Assembly (NCBI GenBank): GCA_035542975.1 | Contig: DATKKK010000085.1 | Location: 1 to 13,435, forward strand | Reading direction: 5' to 3' | Length of the DNA stretch: 13,435 nucleotides | Source of the DNA: DATKKK01 sp035542975 | Lineage (GTDB): Archaea; Thermoproteota; Bathyarchaeia; Bathyarchaeales; Bathycorpusculaceae | Shown: in pieces, positions 6,253 through 13,342 of the stretch | Layout: every line of letters starts with the position of its first letter | Position numbering within the stretch: position 1 is the first letter of the stretch | Position numbers and translations under genes: made by a program | Notes under the pieces: model-generated | Databases searched by the model: none | The model's input: only the letters and a program-made list of their open reading frames with translations | Told to the model about the DNA's origin: nothing

Positions 6253-7147
6253 TTTCCTTTACGCTCCTGAACCTCTTTCTATTTAGATAAGCGTCTATTC
6301 CTTCTGCAACTGCCTTGAACACTTGCGATCCTTCAGTAGCTACAGCCGTGCCTATTTGGACGGCTGATGCGCCAGCTAAGAGAAATTCTACTGCGTCGCG
6401 CCAACTGGTTATGCCGCCGCATCCGACTATGGGCACTTTGACTTTTTCATAAACATCGTAAACATGTCTTACTGCAATCGGCTTTACGGCTGCTCCTGAA
6501 AGCCCACCGAATTTGTTGCTCAAGACTGGCATGGCTGTTTCACTGTCTATCGCCATTGCCTTAACGGTGTTCATGACCACTAGAACGTCTGCACCAGCCT
6601 TCACGGCTGTCTCGGCAACATCAGCTACACATGCAACGTTTGGAGACAGTTTCACAAAAACTGGCTTACTCACAACAGCTTTAACCTTCCTAACCACTTC
6701 TGCCAGAACTTCTGGGTTCTGTCCGATTTCCGAGCCTGTTTCTCTAACATGGGGACATGAAACGTTAAGCTCTACAGCGTCAGCACCTGCAATCGAGGCT
6801 TTCTCGGCTACTGTAGCGTATTCTTCAGCTGAAAAACCATAAACGCTCACTATTAAAGGAACATTTAGAACATTTTTTGCTGAGCGAATTTCTTTAACAA
6901 ATTCATCTATGCCAGAGTTCGGCAAACCCATGGCGTTGATTAGACCACAATTTGTCTGAAAGACTGTAGGGTTCGCGTAGCCGTTTCGCGGTTTTAGCCC
7001 CACAGATTTTGTGACTACTGCCGCCGCGCCACCTTTCACGATGGTTTCTAACGTTTCAGCGGAGTAACCCAGAATGCCTGAAGCCAGCATCGTGGGGTTG
7101 GCAAGTTTCAAACCAGATAGGTTGACGCTTAAACGATTCTTAAGCAA
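6227..7147 (-). CDS. pyrD: dihydroorotate dehydrogenase, class 1B catalytic subunit
   Basis: This 306-residue FMN-binding TIM barrel oxidises dihydroorotate to orotate, the fourth step of pyrimidine synthesis, in the cytosol. The catalytic base is cysteine 131 in ELNVSCPH, which marks class 1; pairing with pyrK marks class 1B. Other family signatures are TKSVGLKPR near 46-54 (with an FMN-contacting lysine), the NxMGLPN loop near 71-77, FVKLSPN, NTVKAMAID and the phosphate-binding GGI and GT segments near the C-terminus. The start is TTG 7147: GGTGA lies upstream at suitable spacing and no ATG is near. It is the first gene of a two-gene operon. Family and role are secure. Confidence 0.97.
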   Translation of the reverse strand: MLKNRLSVNLSGLKLANPTMLASGILGYSAETLETIVKGGAAAVVTKSVGLKPRNGYANPTVFQTNCGLINAMGLPNSGIDEFVKEIRSAKNVLNVPLIVSVYGFSAEEYATVAEKASIAGADAVELNVSCPHVRETGSEIGQNPEVLAEVVRKVKAVVSKPVFVKLSPNVACVADVAETAVKAGADVLVVMNTVKAMAIDSETAMPVLSNKFGGLSGAAVKPIAVRHVYDVYEKVKVPIVGCGGITSWRDAVEFLLAGASAVQIGTAVATEGSQVFKAVAEGIDAYLNRKRFRSVKEIVGLSHRK

Positions 7148-7190
7148 TGTTGTTCACCGCAAACGGTTTTCAGTAATCGTTATCGGTTTG

Positions 7191-7202
7191 TTAAAATAAA
7201 GT
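7191..7202 (-). promoter_or_regulatory. TATA-like promoter of pyrD-pyrK
   Basis: The minus strand reads CTTTATTTTAAC, about 50 bases before TTG 7147. The predicted start near 7171 leaves a leader of about 24 bases holding the GGTGA. Confidence 0.45.
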
Positions 7203-7222
7203 TTCTTGTGGATAAAATGAGG

Positions 7223-7236
7223 AAAATAGCTATTTT
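7223..7236. promoter_or_regulatory. perfect 14-bp palindrome upstream of the pyr promoter
   Basis: AAAATAGCTATTTT is a perfect palindrome 21 bases upstream of the pyrD TATA-like box and about 55 bases past the stop of the small membrane protein gene. It could be a binding site for a dimeric regulator of pyr, or an A/T-only 3' hairpin; the former seems likelier because the stem lacks G-C strength. Confidence 0.35.
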
Positions 7237-7290
7237 TCTGAGGTAATTTAGTCTTTTGACATGAATATTGCGGCACGTTTTTGATGGGTT

Positions 7291-7509
7291 TTAAGAGGGC
7301 GGTGTTGCTGTCTTTTCCTTCTTCATGTAAGCCCATATTGCTAGCACAAGACCAATAAGACCAATGATAATGACAAGTCCCCAGAAATACCATTTATTGC
7401 TTTCATCACCGTACATGTTGTACGCTGAACCGCCGAAGTGCTGTACTACGCCAAGTATTATTGCGATTATGATCAGCAGTATGCCGCCGTAAAGCATCAT
7501 TTTATTCAA
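7291..7509 (-). CDS. small two-helix membrane protein
   Basis: An unrecognised 72-residue protein with two membrane helices (about residues 5-22 and 42-62), a short polar loop (HFGGSAYNMYGDESNKW) between them, and a lysine-rich, cytoplasm-facing C-terminus (KKEKTATPPS). TTG 7509 is the first start in the frame, with GGAGG 12 bases upstream; ATG 7500 three codons later is equally plausible. A TATA-like AGTTAAAATG near 7549 fits a transcript start around 7523. It is upstream of pyrD on the same strand but separated by 143 bases with a separate pyr promoter, so a shared role is not implied. Clear hydropathy and a strong ribosome binding site support a real gene. Confidence 0.7.
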   Translation of the reverse strand: MNKMMLYGGILLIIIAIILGVVQHFGGSAYNMYGDESNKWYFWGLVIIIGLIGLVLAIWAYMKKEKTATPPS

Positions 7510-7652
7510 AGTTTTTACTCGCCTCCTCTCTATTGTTTTACAAATAGCATTTTAACTTGTTGCAAAGACTATTTAACACCTTCGACATCGAACTCCATTG
7601 ACAACAGTATAATAAAAGGAAATTACGCGCAAGTTCCGTTTGCGATACCTTC

Positions 7653-7661
7653 TTAAATATA
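7653..7661 (+). promoter_or_regulatory. TATA-like promoter of the nop5-flpA operon
   Basis: TTAAATATA is centred at 7657, which predicts a transcript start near 7683. That is after the upstream ATG at 7679 and 11 bases before ATG 7694, favouring the latter as the true start. Confidence 0.55.
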
Positions 7662-7693
7662 GAACTTAGGATTAGTTAATGCTGGGATATGCG

Positions 7694-8935
7694 ATGAAGG
7701 CAACAGTGATTGAATGCCCGTTTGGAATAGTGGCTTTCAACGAACAGAATAATCTAATAACACAGGTGTTCTTTCCTCGAAAACCGCAACTCGCCGCTAA
7801 AGCTCTCCTGAAAATCGAGTCTGGAAAACTAACGGAAGAGATTCGAGAGTTAATAAAGGTTTTACAGAAAGAGAATTATGACGAATTTGTTTTTGAGAAT
7901 GAAAACTTGGCTAAAGAAGCCAAAGCAAGATTAAATGTAGAGGTTGAAACTTCAAAACATTCTCCTGCTGGAGAGCGACTTCGCTCAGAAACTGAACGTT
8001 TTGTAGTTGAAACTGGTTTTGTCGAGAACGCTGAAGAGTTTCGCGTATGGATGCATAACATCACGATGGAGATAGCCAAACTCCGCGTGAAGGGAGCAGT
8101 TGAAAAGAGAGACTTGCTCGTTGCACAAGCCATACTTGCTCTGGACGATTTGGACAGGGGCATAAACGTGTTCATGAGCCACGTTCGCGAATGGTACGGC
8201 ACACACTTTCCTGAGCTAGATCGCCTTCTGGACAAGCATGAAACTTACGCACGCTTAATAATCAAGCTCGGCAGCAAAGACAACTTTACCGTGGAGAACC
8301 TTGAGAATGAAGACGTGCCCAAACAGAAAGCCGAAGCAATCGCCAAAGTCGCAGAGGCATCGATGGGCGCAGACCTCGAAGAAACAGACCTAGCTCAGAT
8401 TCAAGCCTTCTGCCAAAACGTGAGCAACCTTTACGAATTAAGACAGGCACTTGAGGCTTATCTGGACAAAACTATGGCTGAAGTAGCGCCGAACATGCAG
8501 TCTCTCGTAGGCTCTCTTCTAGGAGCGCGGCTCATAGCAATCTCTGGCGGGTTGTTAAACTTGGCTCGAAAACCTGCAAGTACCATCCAGATTCTGGGAG
8601 CTGAAAAAGCTTTGTTCCGCTCACTAAAAACAGGAACGAGACCACCTAAACATGGGATAATCTTCCAGTACACTGTATTGCATGACGCAAAAAGATGGCA
8701 AAGAGGGAAAATTTCCCGCGCTTTGGCTGGAAAACTAGCCATAGCCGCCAGAACAGACGCGTTTGGAGGCAGAGACATAGGCAAATCCCTCAAGGACGAT
8801 TTGGAGAAGAGAATCACGGAAATTCAAGAAAAATACAAGGAACCCCCACCAATTCAAGAGAGAAAACCCAAATTCAAGCCTCAACAGGAAAACAGATGGG
8901 ATAGAAACAGGAGAAAGCACAGACGTGAACGTTAG
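7694..8935 (+). CDS. nop5: NOP5 (Nop56/58-like), core protein of box C/D ribonucleoprotein
   Basis: This 413-residue scaffold of the archaeal box C/D complex binds the L7Ae-loaded guide RNA and recruits fibrillarin for 2'-O-methylation of rRNA and tRNA. It has an N-terminal fibrillarin-binding domain (about 1-110), a dimerising coiled coil (about 110-235), and the NOP domain (about 240-370) with the signature GARLIAISGGLLNLARKPAS, ILGAEKALFRSL and KHGIIFQY. A basic tail rich in Lys, Arg and Glu ends the protein, as in other archaeal NOP5. ATG 7694 is preferred: GGGA lies eight bases upstream, the predicted transcript start is near 7683, and MKATVIE fits the family N-terminus. ATG 7679 would add five residues. 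The fibrillarin gene overlaps its end by 11 bases, implying coupled translation. Identity is secure. Confidence 0.97.
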   Translation: MKATVIECPFGIVAFNEQNNLITQVFFPRKPQLAAKALLKIESGKLTEEIRELIKVLQKENYDEFVFENENLAKEAKARLNVEVETSKHSPAGERLRSETERFVVETGFVENAEEFRVWMHNITMEIAKLRVKGAVEKRDLLVAQAILALDDLDRGINVFMSHVREWYGTHFPELDRLLDKHETYARLIIKLGSKDNFTVENLENEDVPKQKAEAIAKVAEASMGADLEETDLAQIQAFCQNVSNLYELRQALEAYLDKTMAEVAPNMQSLVGSLLGARLIAISGGLLNLARKPASTIQILGAEKALFRSLKTGTRPPKHGIIFQYTVLHDAKRWQRGKISRALAGKLAIAARTDAFGGRDIGKSLKDDLEKRITEIQEKYKEPPPIQERKPKFKPQQENRWDRNRRKHRRER

Positions 8936-9626
8936 GGTCAAGCCCCACCCACAATTTCCAGCGATATACCAAGCCACACTTGAAGATGGCGCGCAAAGAC
9001 TTGCCACAAAAAACCTTGCGCCAGGCAGAAATGTTTATGGTGAAAGACTGGTTCGGTATGAAGGCGTTGAATATCGCATTTGGGATGCTTTTCGCAGCAA
9101 GCTGGCAGCGTCAATATTGAAAGGCCTGCAAGCCGTGCCGATCAAGCCTGAACATCGAGTTCTCTACCTCGGCGCCGCGTCTGGAACCACTCCCAGCCAC
9201 GTTTCCGACATCGTCGGAGACAAAGGCTACGTTTACTGTGTTGAATTTGCTTCAAGGTCCCTGCGGGAGCTCGTTGACAACGTATGTGCTTTCAGGCTTA
9301 ACATGTTACCCATACTTGAGGATGCTCGTTTTCCAGAAAGGTACGCGATGTTTTTTAACGGAAAAGTAGATGATGTTTACTGTGACATCGCCCAGCCGGA
9401 ACAAGCCAAAATCCTTGTTGCCAACGCTGACATGTTCCTAAAAGATTCGGGTTGGATAATGCTCGCCGTGAAGGCTCAAAGCATAGACGTAACGAAAGAA
9501 CCGTCTGAAGTTTATAGGGGTGAAATAAAAATTCTCGAAAAACATGGCTTTCGCATAGAGGAAGTCGTGCATTTAGAGCCTTATGACAAGGCGCATGCCA
9601 TGATAACGGCTCAAATGCAAAAATGA
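8925..9626 (+). CDS. flpA: fibrillarin-like RNA 2'-O-methyltransferase
   Basis: The 233-residue catalytic subunit of the box C/D complex transfers methyl from S-adenosylmethionine to ribose 2'-OH at sites chosen by guide RNAs. A short N-terminal beta domain precedes the Rossmann methyltransferase fold. VLYLGAASGTTPSHVSD binds the cofactor, and the catalytic K-D-K-H set is visible as the lysine in FRSKLAA, aspartate in YCDIAQPEQ, lysine in AVKAQSID and histidine in DKAHAM. The start is GTG 8925, 11 bases inside the end of nop5, with AGGAGA about ten bases upstream; length is normal for archaeal fibrillarin. L7Ae, the third protein of the complex, is not in this window. Identity is secure. Confidence 0.98.
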   Translation: MNVRVKPHPQFPAIYQATLEDGAQRLATKNLAPGRNVYGERLVRYEGVEYRIWDAFRSKLAASILKGLQAVPIKPEHRVLYLGAASGTTPSHVSDIVGDKGYVYCVEFASRSLRELVDNVCAFRLNMLPILEDARFPERYAMFFNGKVDDVYCDIAQPEQAKILVANADMFLKDSGWIMLAVKAQSIDVTKEPSEVYRGEIKILEKHGFRIEEVVHLEPYDKAHAMITAQMQK

Positions 9627-9641
9627 TCCCTCTAAAAAGCA

Positions 9642-9668
9642 AGTATAGTTTATATCTTGCATTATACT
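9642..9668 (+). promoter_or_regulatory. promoter with flanking inverted repeat, HTH regulator gene
   Basis: GTTTATATC (9648-9656) is a TATA-like box about 65 bases before ATG 9716. It is bracketed symmetrically by AGTATA (9642-9647) and TATACT (9663-9668). The arrangement suggests repressor binding over the promoter, possibly by the encoded regulator itself; the arms are short and A/T-rich, so chance is possible. Confidence 0.35.
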
Positions 9669-9715
9669 GGATGTTTCTGTGAGCAATTCATTAATCCTTG
9701 GGAGAAAGTGACTGG

Positions 9716-10639
9716 ATGACGGCTGCAGATGTTGTTCTTAAAGAAGCTGGATTCACAGTCTCGCAAGCATGCCGCTCCCGACCAAGCTGTTTCGACTTTG
9801 CAGCTTGCAAAAAAGGAAAAGTCGTCTTCATAAAAGTGCAAACAGACGTCGGGAGTCTTTCCCTGAACGACGCAATAGAGTTGAAGTCAATATCAGAATT
9901 CTTTCAAGCAAAATCAATATTGCTGGGAGAAAGGTCGCGTGAAAAACCTTTAGAAGATGACACGATCTACTACAGATACGATACGCTGGTCTTCACGCCG
10001 AAAACGCTTGAAAACCTTGTACTGCACAAAATATACCCACTCATCCAAGCAAGCCCAGGTGGGTATTACGTGGAGATTGACGGCGAAAAAATCAAGCGGC
10101 GGAGGCAGCAACTGGGTTTGTCAGTCGGCGAAATTGCGAAGTCCATAGGCATATCTAGGCGAACTCTTTACGGTTACGAGAGTGGCATGGCAAAAGCCCC
10201 AGTGACAGTAGCGTACAACCTCATATCAACCCTCGGCATTCCTGTGGCAAAGTCTATAAACATATTTGAGAACACGCAACGTCAAAACAGGAACTGTTTT
10301 CTGACAACGGCTAGACGGGCAATTGCGAAGAACACCATTCTTCAAAAAATCCTTAAAAGATTTACTCATTGTCGAATTGCCACCGTCAAGAAGGCACCTT
10401 TTGACTTTGTACTGAGTGGTCTTGAAGACAAGATGCGAATAGTAGGTGGAGTTGCCGACACGAAGGAAACCGAATTGGATCAAAGAGTGGATGAAATTCT
10501 AAGCATCAGCCGAGTCGTTCAAGCGCATCCTATTCTTATAACTGAAGGAAAAGAACTTACAAACAAAGACATCTTGTGCATTCCCAGTGATAAATTCTCA
10601 AAAATAAACAACCCAAAAGACCTGATCATGAACGCTTAA
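9716..10639 (+). CDS. archaeal HTH-type transcriptional regulator with REase-like domains
   Basis: This 307-residue protein belongs to an archaeal family annotated as putative HTH transcriptional regulators. Residues about 25-105 form a restriction-endonuclease-like domain (SCFDFAACKKGKVVFIKVQ, then SILLGER), without the full set of nuclease residues. GGYYVEIDGEKI leads into an XRE-type helix-turn-helix (about 130-180: LGLSVGEIAKSIGISRRTLYGYE). Residues about 220-303 look like a second, diverged copy of the N-terminal domain (FDF, ILSIS, ILITEGKE). ATG 9716 is chosen, with GGAGA ten bases upstream; TTG 9698 in frame would add six residues. It has its own promoter and converges on rnhB, sharing a four-base TTAA containing both stops. 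DNA binding is well supported; the target is unknown. Confidence 0.88.
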   Translation: MTAADVVLKEAGFTVSQACRSRPSCFDFAACKKGKVVFIKVQTDVGSLSLNDAIELKSISEFFQAKSILLGERSREKPLEDDTIYYRYDTLVFTPKTLENLVLHKIYPLIQASPGGYYVEIDGEKIKRRRQQLGLSVGEIAKSIGISRRTLYGYESGMAKAPVTVAYNLISTLGIPVAKSINIFENTQRQNRNCFLTTARRAIAKNTILQKILKRFTHCRIATVKKAPFDFVLSGLEDKMRIVGGVADTKETELDQRVDEILSISRVVQAHPILITEGKELTNKDILCIPSDKFSKINNPKDLIMNA

Positions 10640-11298
10640 GAAAGCATCGTTTGGTTTGAACCTTTTTCGCTCTTGGCTTTTTTTGCTGGTTTCCACGACC
10701 TTCTAACAAAATCAGGATAATCACACGATTTTTCCAAGCATTGCTTAAGAAAGCGCATCGTTCTAGGATCAGAGGGATAGCCGCTTCCAAAATCGCCATA
10801 ATACTTTGCCAACTCAGCTATTTCCCTGTCTCTTTCCACTTTGGCAATTATCGAGGCAGCTGACACAATGGGATAATTCCTGTCTGCCTTGTGTTCAGAA
10901 ACAATCTTTATCTTGAAAGGCAAACATTCCAAGATGTCCTTTTTAAACCGTTCCTCTAGAACGTCTGAAGCATCAACATACGCTAAATCTGGCTTGAGTG
11001 CTTCTATGACTTTCGCCATCGCTTGAGCCTCCAGCCAATTCAACTTGTGAAGTTTTCTGCCTTCTAGCACGACTTTGTCAATTTCTTTTGGCGACAACTT
11101 TACTAAGCTTAATCTTTCAACTGTTTTCTTAATTTCTGAGGCTAAGATTTCGCGTCTATGCGGTGATAGAAGCTTCGAGTCTTTAACGCCCAACTGCGCA
11201 AGTTTCGGCAAATCCTCTTCTTTCACGAGAACCCCTGCAAGGACTAGTGGACCGATTACGCAGCCACGTCCTGCATCGTCCACGCCCGCAACCAGCAT
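10636..11298 (-). CDS. rnhB: ribonuclease HII
   Basis: This 220-residue protein removes RNA from RNA-DNA hybrids and cuts at single ribonucleotides misincorporated in DNA. The metal-binding acids are Asp7 and Asp8 in GVDDAGRG, an aspartate in AYVDASDV and an aspartate in EHKADRNYP. Position 8 is usually glutamate (DEAGRG), so this enzyme carries a conservative Glu-to-Asp change. SAASIIAKVERD and GSGYPSDPRT complete the signature. ATG 11298 has AGAGAGG seven bases upstream and a TATA-like TTATAA at 11342-11347, so it can be transcribed apart from the upstream NTPase gene. It is convergent with, and overlaps by four bases, the HTH regulator. Function is secure. Confidence 0.97.
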   Translation of the reverse strand: MLVAGVDDAGRGCVIGPLVLAGVLVKEEDLPKLAQLGVKDSKLLSPHRREILASEIKKTVERLSLVKLSPKEIDKVVLEGRKLHKLNWLEAQAMAKVIEALKPDLAYVDASDVLEERFKKDILECLPFKIKIVSEHKADRNYPIVSAASIIAKVERDREIAELAKYYGDFGSGYPSDPRTMRFLKQCLEKSCDYPDFVRRSWKPAKKAKSEKGSNQTMLS

Positions 11299-11312
11299 AG
11301 AAAACCTCTCTC

Positions 11313-11347
11313 TTTCAGAAAGATTATCGCTAACTGAAAGTTATAAC
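11313..11347 (-). promoter_or_regulatory. rnhB promoter with inverted repeat between TATA box and ribosome binding site
   Basis: The minus strand has TTATAA (11342-11347), then CTTTCAG and CTGAAAG arms at 11335-11341 and 11313-11319, then AGAGAGG at 11306-11312. The seven-base perfect arms exactly fill the space between the TATA box and the Shine-Dalgarno, over the predicted transcript start near 11319. It is a candidate operator, or a hairpin ending the NTPase transcript. Confidence 0.35.
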
Positions 11348-11350
11348 CCT

Positions 11351-11920
11351 TTATCCTTTAGTAGCTGCGTTCAGAAACTCGACGGCTTTCTCGATGATGA
11401 TTTCGTGAAGATGTTCCCTGTTTGAGAAGGTCACGTTGAACAATTCAAAATCTTTTCTTGCTTTCAGTTCATCTATTAAGCTGCTTCTTGCATTCCGATG
11501 AATAATGCCGACCACAAGTCTTCCGCTTTCTAAAACCCTCTTTACTGCTTCACTAAACTTTCCTGAACAAAGCTCCATCGGACCAATCTCGTCTATCACA
11601 ATCACGTCAAACTCGTCAACCGCCAGCATTAAGGAACGCACGCCGACATCATTCAAACCTTCAATGTTTACCCGATACTTGCCAACTTGTGGACCGTTTT
11701 TCTGGCTTACATGAGCAAGCCACCCATGCCTATCGCTGCCCAGATCCAAAATCTCGAAACCAACACGAGACCCGCAAGAACGAACTTCACGACTAACCAT
11801 TCCCGTCACGCTGTACCCCTTCGCTTTCAAACCGTCAACAACCTTCAGCAGGACAGTTGTTTTTCCTACGGCAGGATCACCTGTCAAGAAAAGCAAACGC
11901 TTGCTTTCAGCCAAAGTCAC
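11351..11920 (-). CDS. THEP1-type nucleoside-triphosphatase
   Basis: This 189-residue P-loop protein of the KAP/AAA-like THEP1 family hydrolyses nucleoside triphosphates and has been reported as nucleotide phosphatase and kinase-like. Walker A is GDPAVGKTT (residues 14-22), Walker B is VIVIDEIGPMEL (about 107-118) with the conserved Asp-Glu, and VGIIHRNAR follows in the usual place. The start is GTG 11920, preceded by GTGA at short spacing and a TATA-like CTCTTAAAT at 11959-11968. It is 52 bases upstream of rnhB on the same strand. The biological role of the family is unsettled; the family call itself is secure. Confidence 0.93.
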   Translation of the reverse strand: MTLAESKRLLFLTGDPAVGKTTVLLKVVDGLKAKGYSVTGMVSREVRSCGSRVGFEILDLGSDRHGWLAHVSQKNGPQVGKYRVNIEGLNDVGVRSLMLAVDEFDVIVIDEIGPMELCSGKFSEAVKRVLESGRLVVGIIHRNARSSLIDELKARKDFELFNVTFSNREHLHEIIIEKAVEFLNAATKG

Positions 11921-11958
11921 AACGGTTCACTTCTTAAGACATGAATTGCCAAAACATC

Positions 11959-11968
11959 ATTTAAGAGC
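11959..11968 (-). promoter_or_regulatory. TATA-like promoter of the THEP1 gene
   Basis: The minus strand reads CTCTTAAAT about 43 bases before GTG 11920, which predicts a start near 11937 and a leader of about 17 bases. It is divergent from trm1. Confidence 0.35.
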
Positions 11969-12005
11969 ATTGCTAAATAAAGCGCACAGGAATAAACATT
12001 CGAAA

Positions 12006-12034
12006 GTCATAGTATGACCAGAAATCTAATATCA
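12006..12034 (+). promoter_or_regulatory. trm1 promoter region with 13-bp palindrome
   Basis: GTCATAGTATGAC (12006-12018) is a perfect inverted repeat with a single central base. A TATA-like TCTAATATCA (12025-12034) follows seven bases later and predicts a start near 12056, leaving a leader of about 23 bases with GGAGA at 12063-12067. The palindrome is placed like a regulator site abutting the promoter. Confidence 0.35.
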
Positions 12035-12078
12035 TGCCGAAAAAGTTGTTATGAACGTGTTCGGAGAATAGCAAGGGA

Positions 12079-13305
12079 ATGAGCCAGGCCAGTTTTGAAG
12101 CAGGTTTTCCAACTGAAACGGTTGAAGAAGGTAGCGTTAAGATAATCGTTCCGAGGCTTAGAGCCTTCGTGAAATCGCCTTCTGAATACGCACCTTCAAA
12201 GGCTCCAGTCTTCTACAACCCAGTCATGGAATTGAACCGTGACATAGCAGTGCTAGCCCTTCAAGCATACCAAAGAGCGGTTAACCGCGAAATCACGGTC
12301 TGTGAACCATTGGCAGGGTGTGGTGCGATGGGGGTTCGCTTTGCCGCTGAGGTTAAAGGCGTAAAAAACGTCGTGATGGCTGACATCAGCGAAAAAGCCG
12401 CTCAACTTGCCGTTCACAACGTGCATATCAACAACCTTGACGAAAAAGTCAAGGTCAAAAATCAAGATGCAAACTTGCTTTTAAATCATCATGGTGCCCC
12501 GCACAAGAGATTTGATGTTGTGAACATTGATCCTTTCGGCTCGCCAGTGCCTTATCTGGACTCTGCCGTCCGAGCACTACGCAACAAGGGACTCCTCGCG
12601 GTTACGGCAACGGACATGGCGCCCCTCTGCGGCGTCCATTCAAAAGCATGCATCAGAAAATACGGCGGGAAACCTCTGCGGACAGAATACTGCCACGAAT
12701 TGGCAGTTAGGCTTTTAGCTGGTTGTTTGGCTGTGACCGCGGCGAAGTACGAGATTGGTATGGATGTGGTTTTCAGTCACCGCTCGAACCATTACGTTCG
12801 GGTCTATGCAATTCTACAGCACGGCGCAAAGAAAGCTGATCGAAGCATTAAGGAAATGGGGTACATTTTACATTGTTTCAACTGCCTCCACCGAGAAGCT
12901 TCAAAAACAATCTTTTCCGCGGAAAAACCATGGAAATGCAGCGAATGCAAAGCCAACCTCAACTATGCTGGTCCGCTTTGGCTTGGACCGATAGTGGATG
13001 AAAGATTCTGTGGGTTCATGAAAGAAGCAGCAGATCAAACAATCTTCAAGAATGGAGAAAAAATAGCGAAGATTTTAGCCTTGATTACGGAGGAAAGCGA
13101 TGCGCCACCGACGTATTATGTGGTTGATGAATTGTCTGACGTGCTGAACTTGCCCGTTCCGCCTGTCAAACTGGTTGTTGATTCTCTACGCAAGGAAGGC
13201 TTTGAGGCCTGTTTAACACATTTTAATACTCGTGGAATAAAGTCAGATGTATCAGCGATGAAAATTAGGGATGTTTTGAAGAAGATAGCAAGCAGAAATT
13301 GGTAA
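12079..13305 (+). CDS. trm1: tRNA (guanine(26)-N2)-dimethyltransferase Trm1
   Basis: This 408-residue enzyme methylates guanine 26 of tRNA to N2,N2-dimethylguanosine with S-adenosylmethionine, stabilising the hinge between D and anticodon stems. The Rossmann domain shows VCEPLAGCGAMGVRFA (cofactor loop), MADISEKA, the catalytic DPFGSPVPYLDSA near 151-163 and TATDMAPLCG. Preceding it, FYNPVMELNRD is the family N-terminal motif. Two CxxC pairs near 270-292 (CFNC, CSEC) likely hold zinc. The C-terminal part has the winged-helix-like region typical of archaeal Trm1. ATG 12079 has AAGGGA directly before it and GGAGA further upstream. Length is slightly over the usual 370-390 residues. Identity is secure. 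Confidence 0.97.
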   Translation: MSQASFEAGFPTETVEEGSVKIIVPRLRAFVKSPSEYAPSKAPVFYNPVMELNRDIAVLALQAYQRAVNREITVCEPLAGCGAMGVRFAAEVKGVKNVVMADISEKAAQLAVHNVHINNLDEKVKVKNQDANLLLNHHGAPHKRFDVVNIDPFGSPVPYLDSAVRALRNKGLLAVTATDMAPLCGVHSKACIRKYGGKPLRTEYCHELAVRLLAGCLAVTAAKYEIGMDVVFSHRSNHYVRVYAILQHGAKKADRSIKEMGYILHCFNCLHREASKTIFSAEKPWKCSECKANLNYAGPLWLGPIVDERFCGFMKEAADQTIFKNGEKIAKILALITEESDAPPTYYVVDELSDVLNLPVPPVKLVVDSLRKEGFEACLTHFNTRGIKSDVSAMKIRDVLKKIASRNW

Positions 13306-13314
13306 GTTTTAAAT
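13305..13314 (+). promoter_or_regulatory. TATA-like promoter of the final partial gene
   Basis: AGTTTTAAATA overlaps and follows the trm1 stop. A start about 26 bases downstream, near 13337, falls after ATG 13316 and just before GTG 13343, which favours GTG with an almost leaderless transcript. Confidence 0.45.
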
Positions 13315-13342
13315 AATGTCAGCTCTAACATGGCTAGCATGG

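Noticed and set aside
7164..7189. CGGTTT twice, 20 bases apart, in the pyr leader
   Set aside because: Only six bases match; too short to claim an operator.
7154..7393. 79-residue minus-strand frame between pyrD and the small membrane protein
   Set aside because: Overlaps the membrane protein in another frame, has a low-complexity basic translation, and covers the pyr promoter.
7630..7647. CGCAA/TTGCG small inverted repeat upstream of nop5
   Set aside because: Five-base arms with a seven-base loop are expected by chance in this much sequence.
7876..8235. 119-residue antisense frame in nop5
   Set aside because: Serine-rich shadow of nop5 codon usage, with no start signal.
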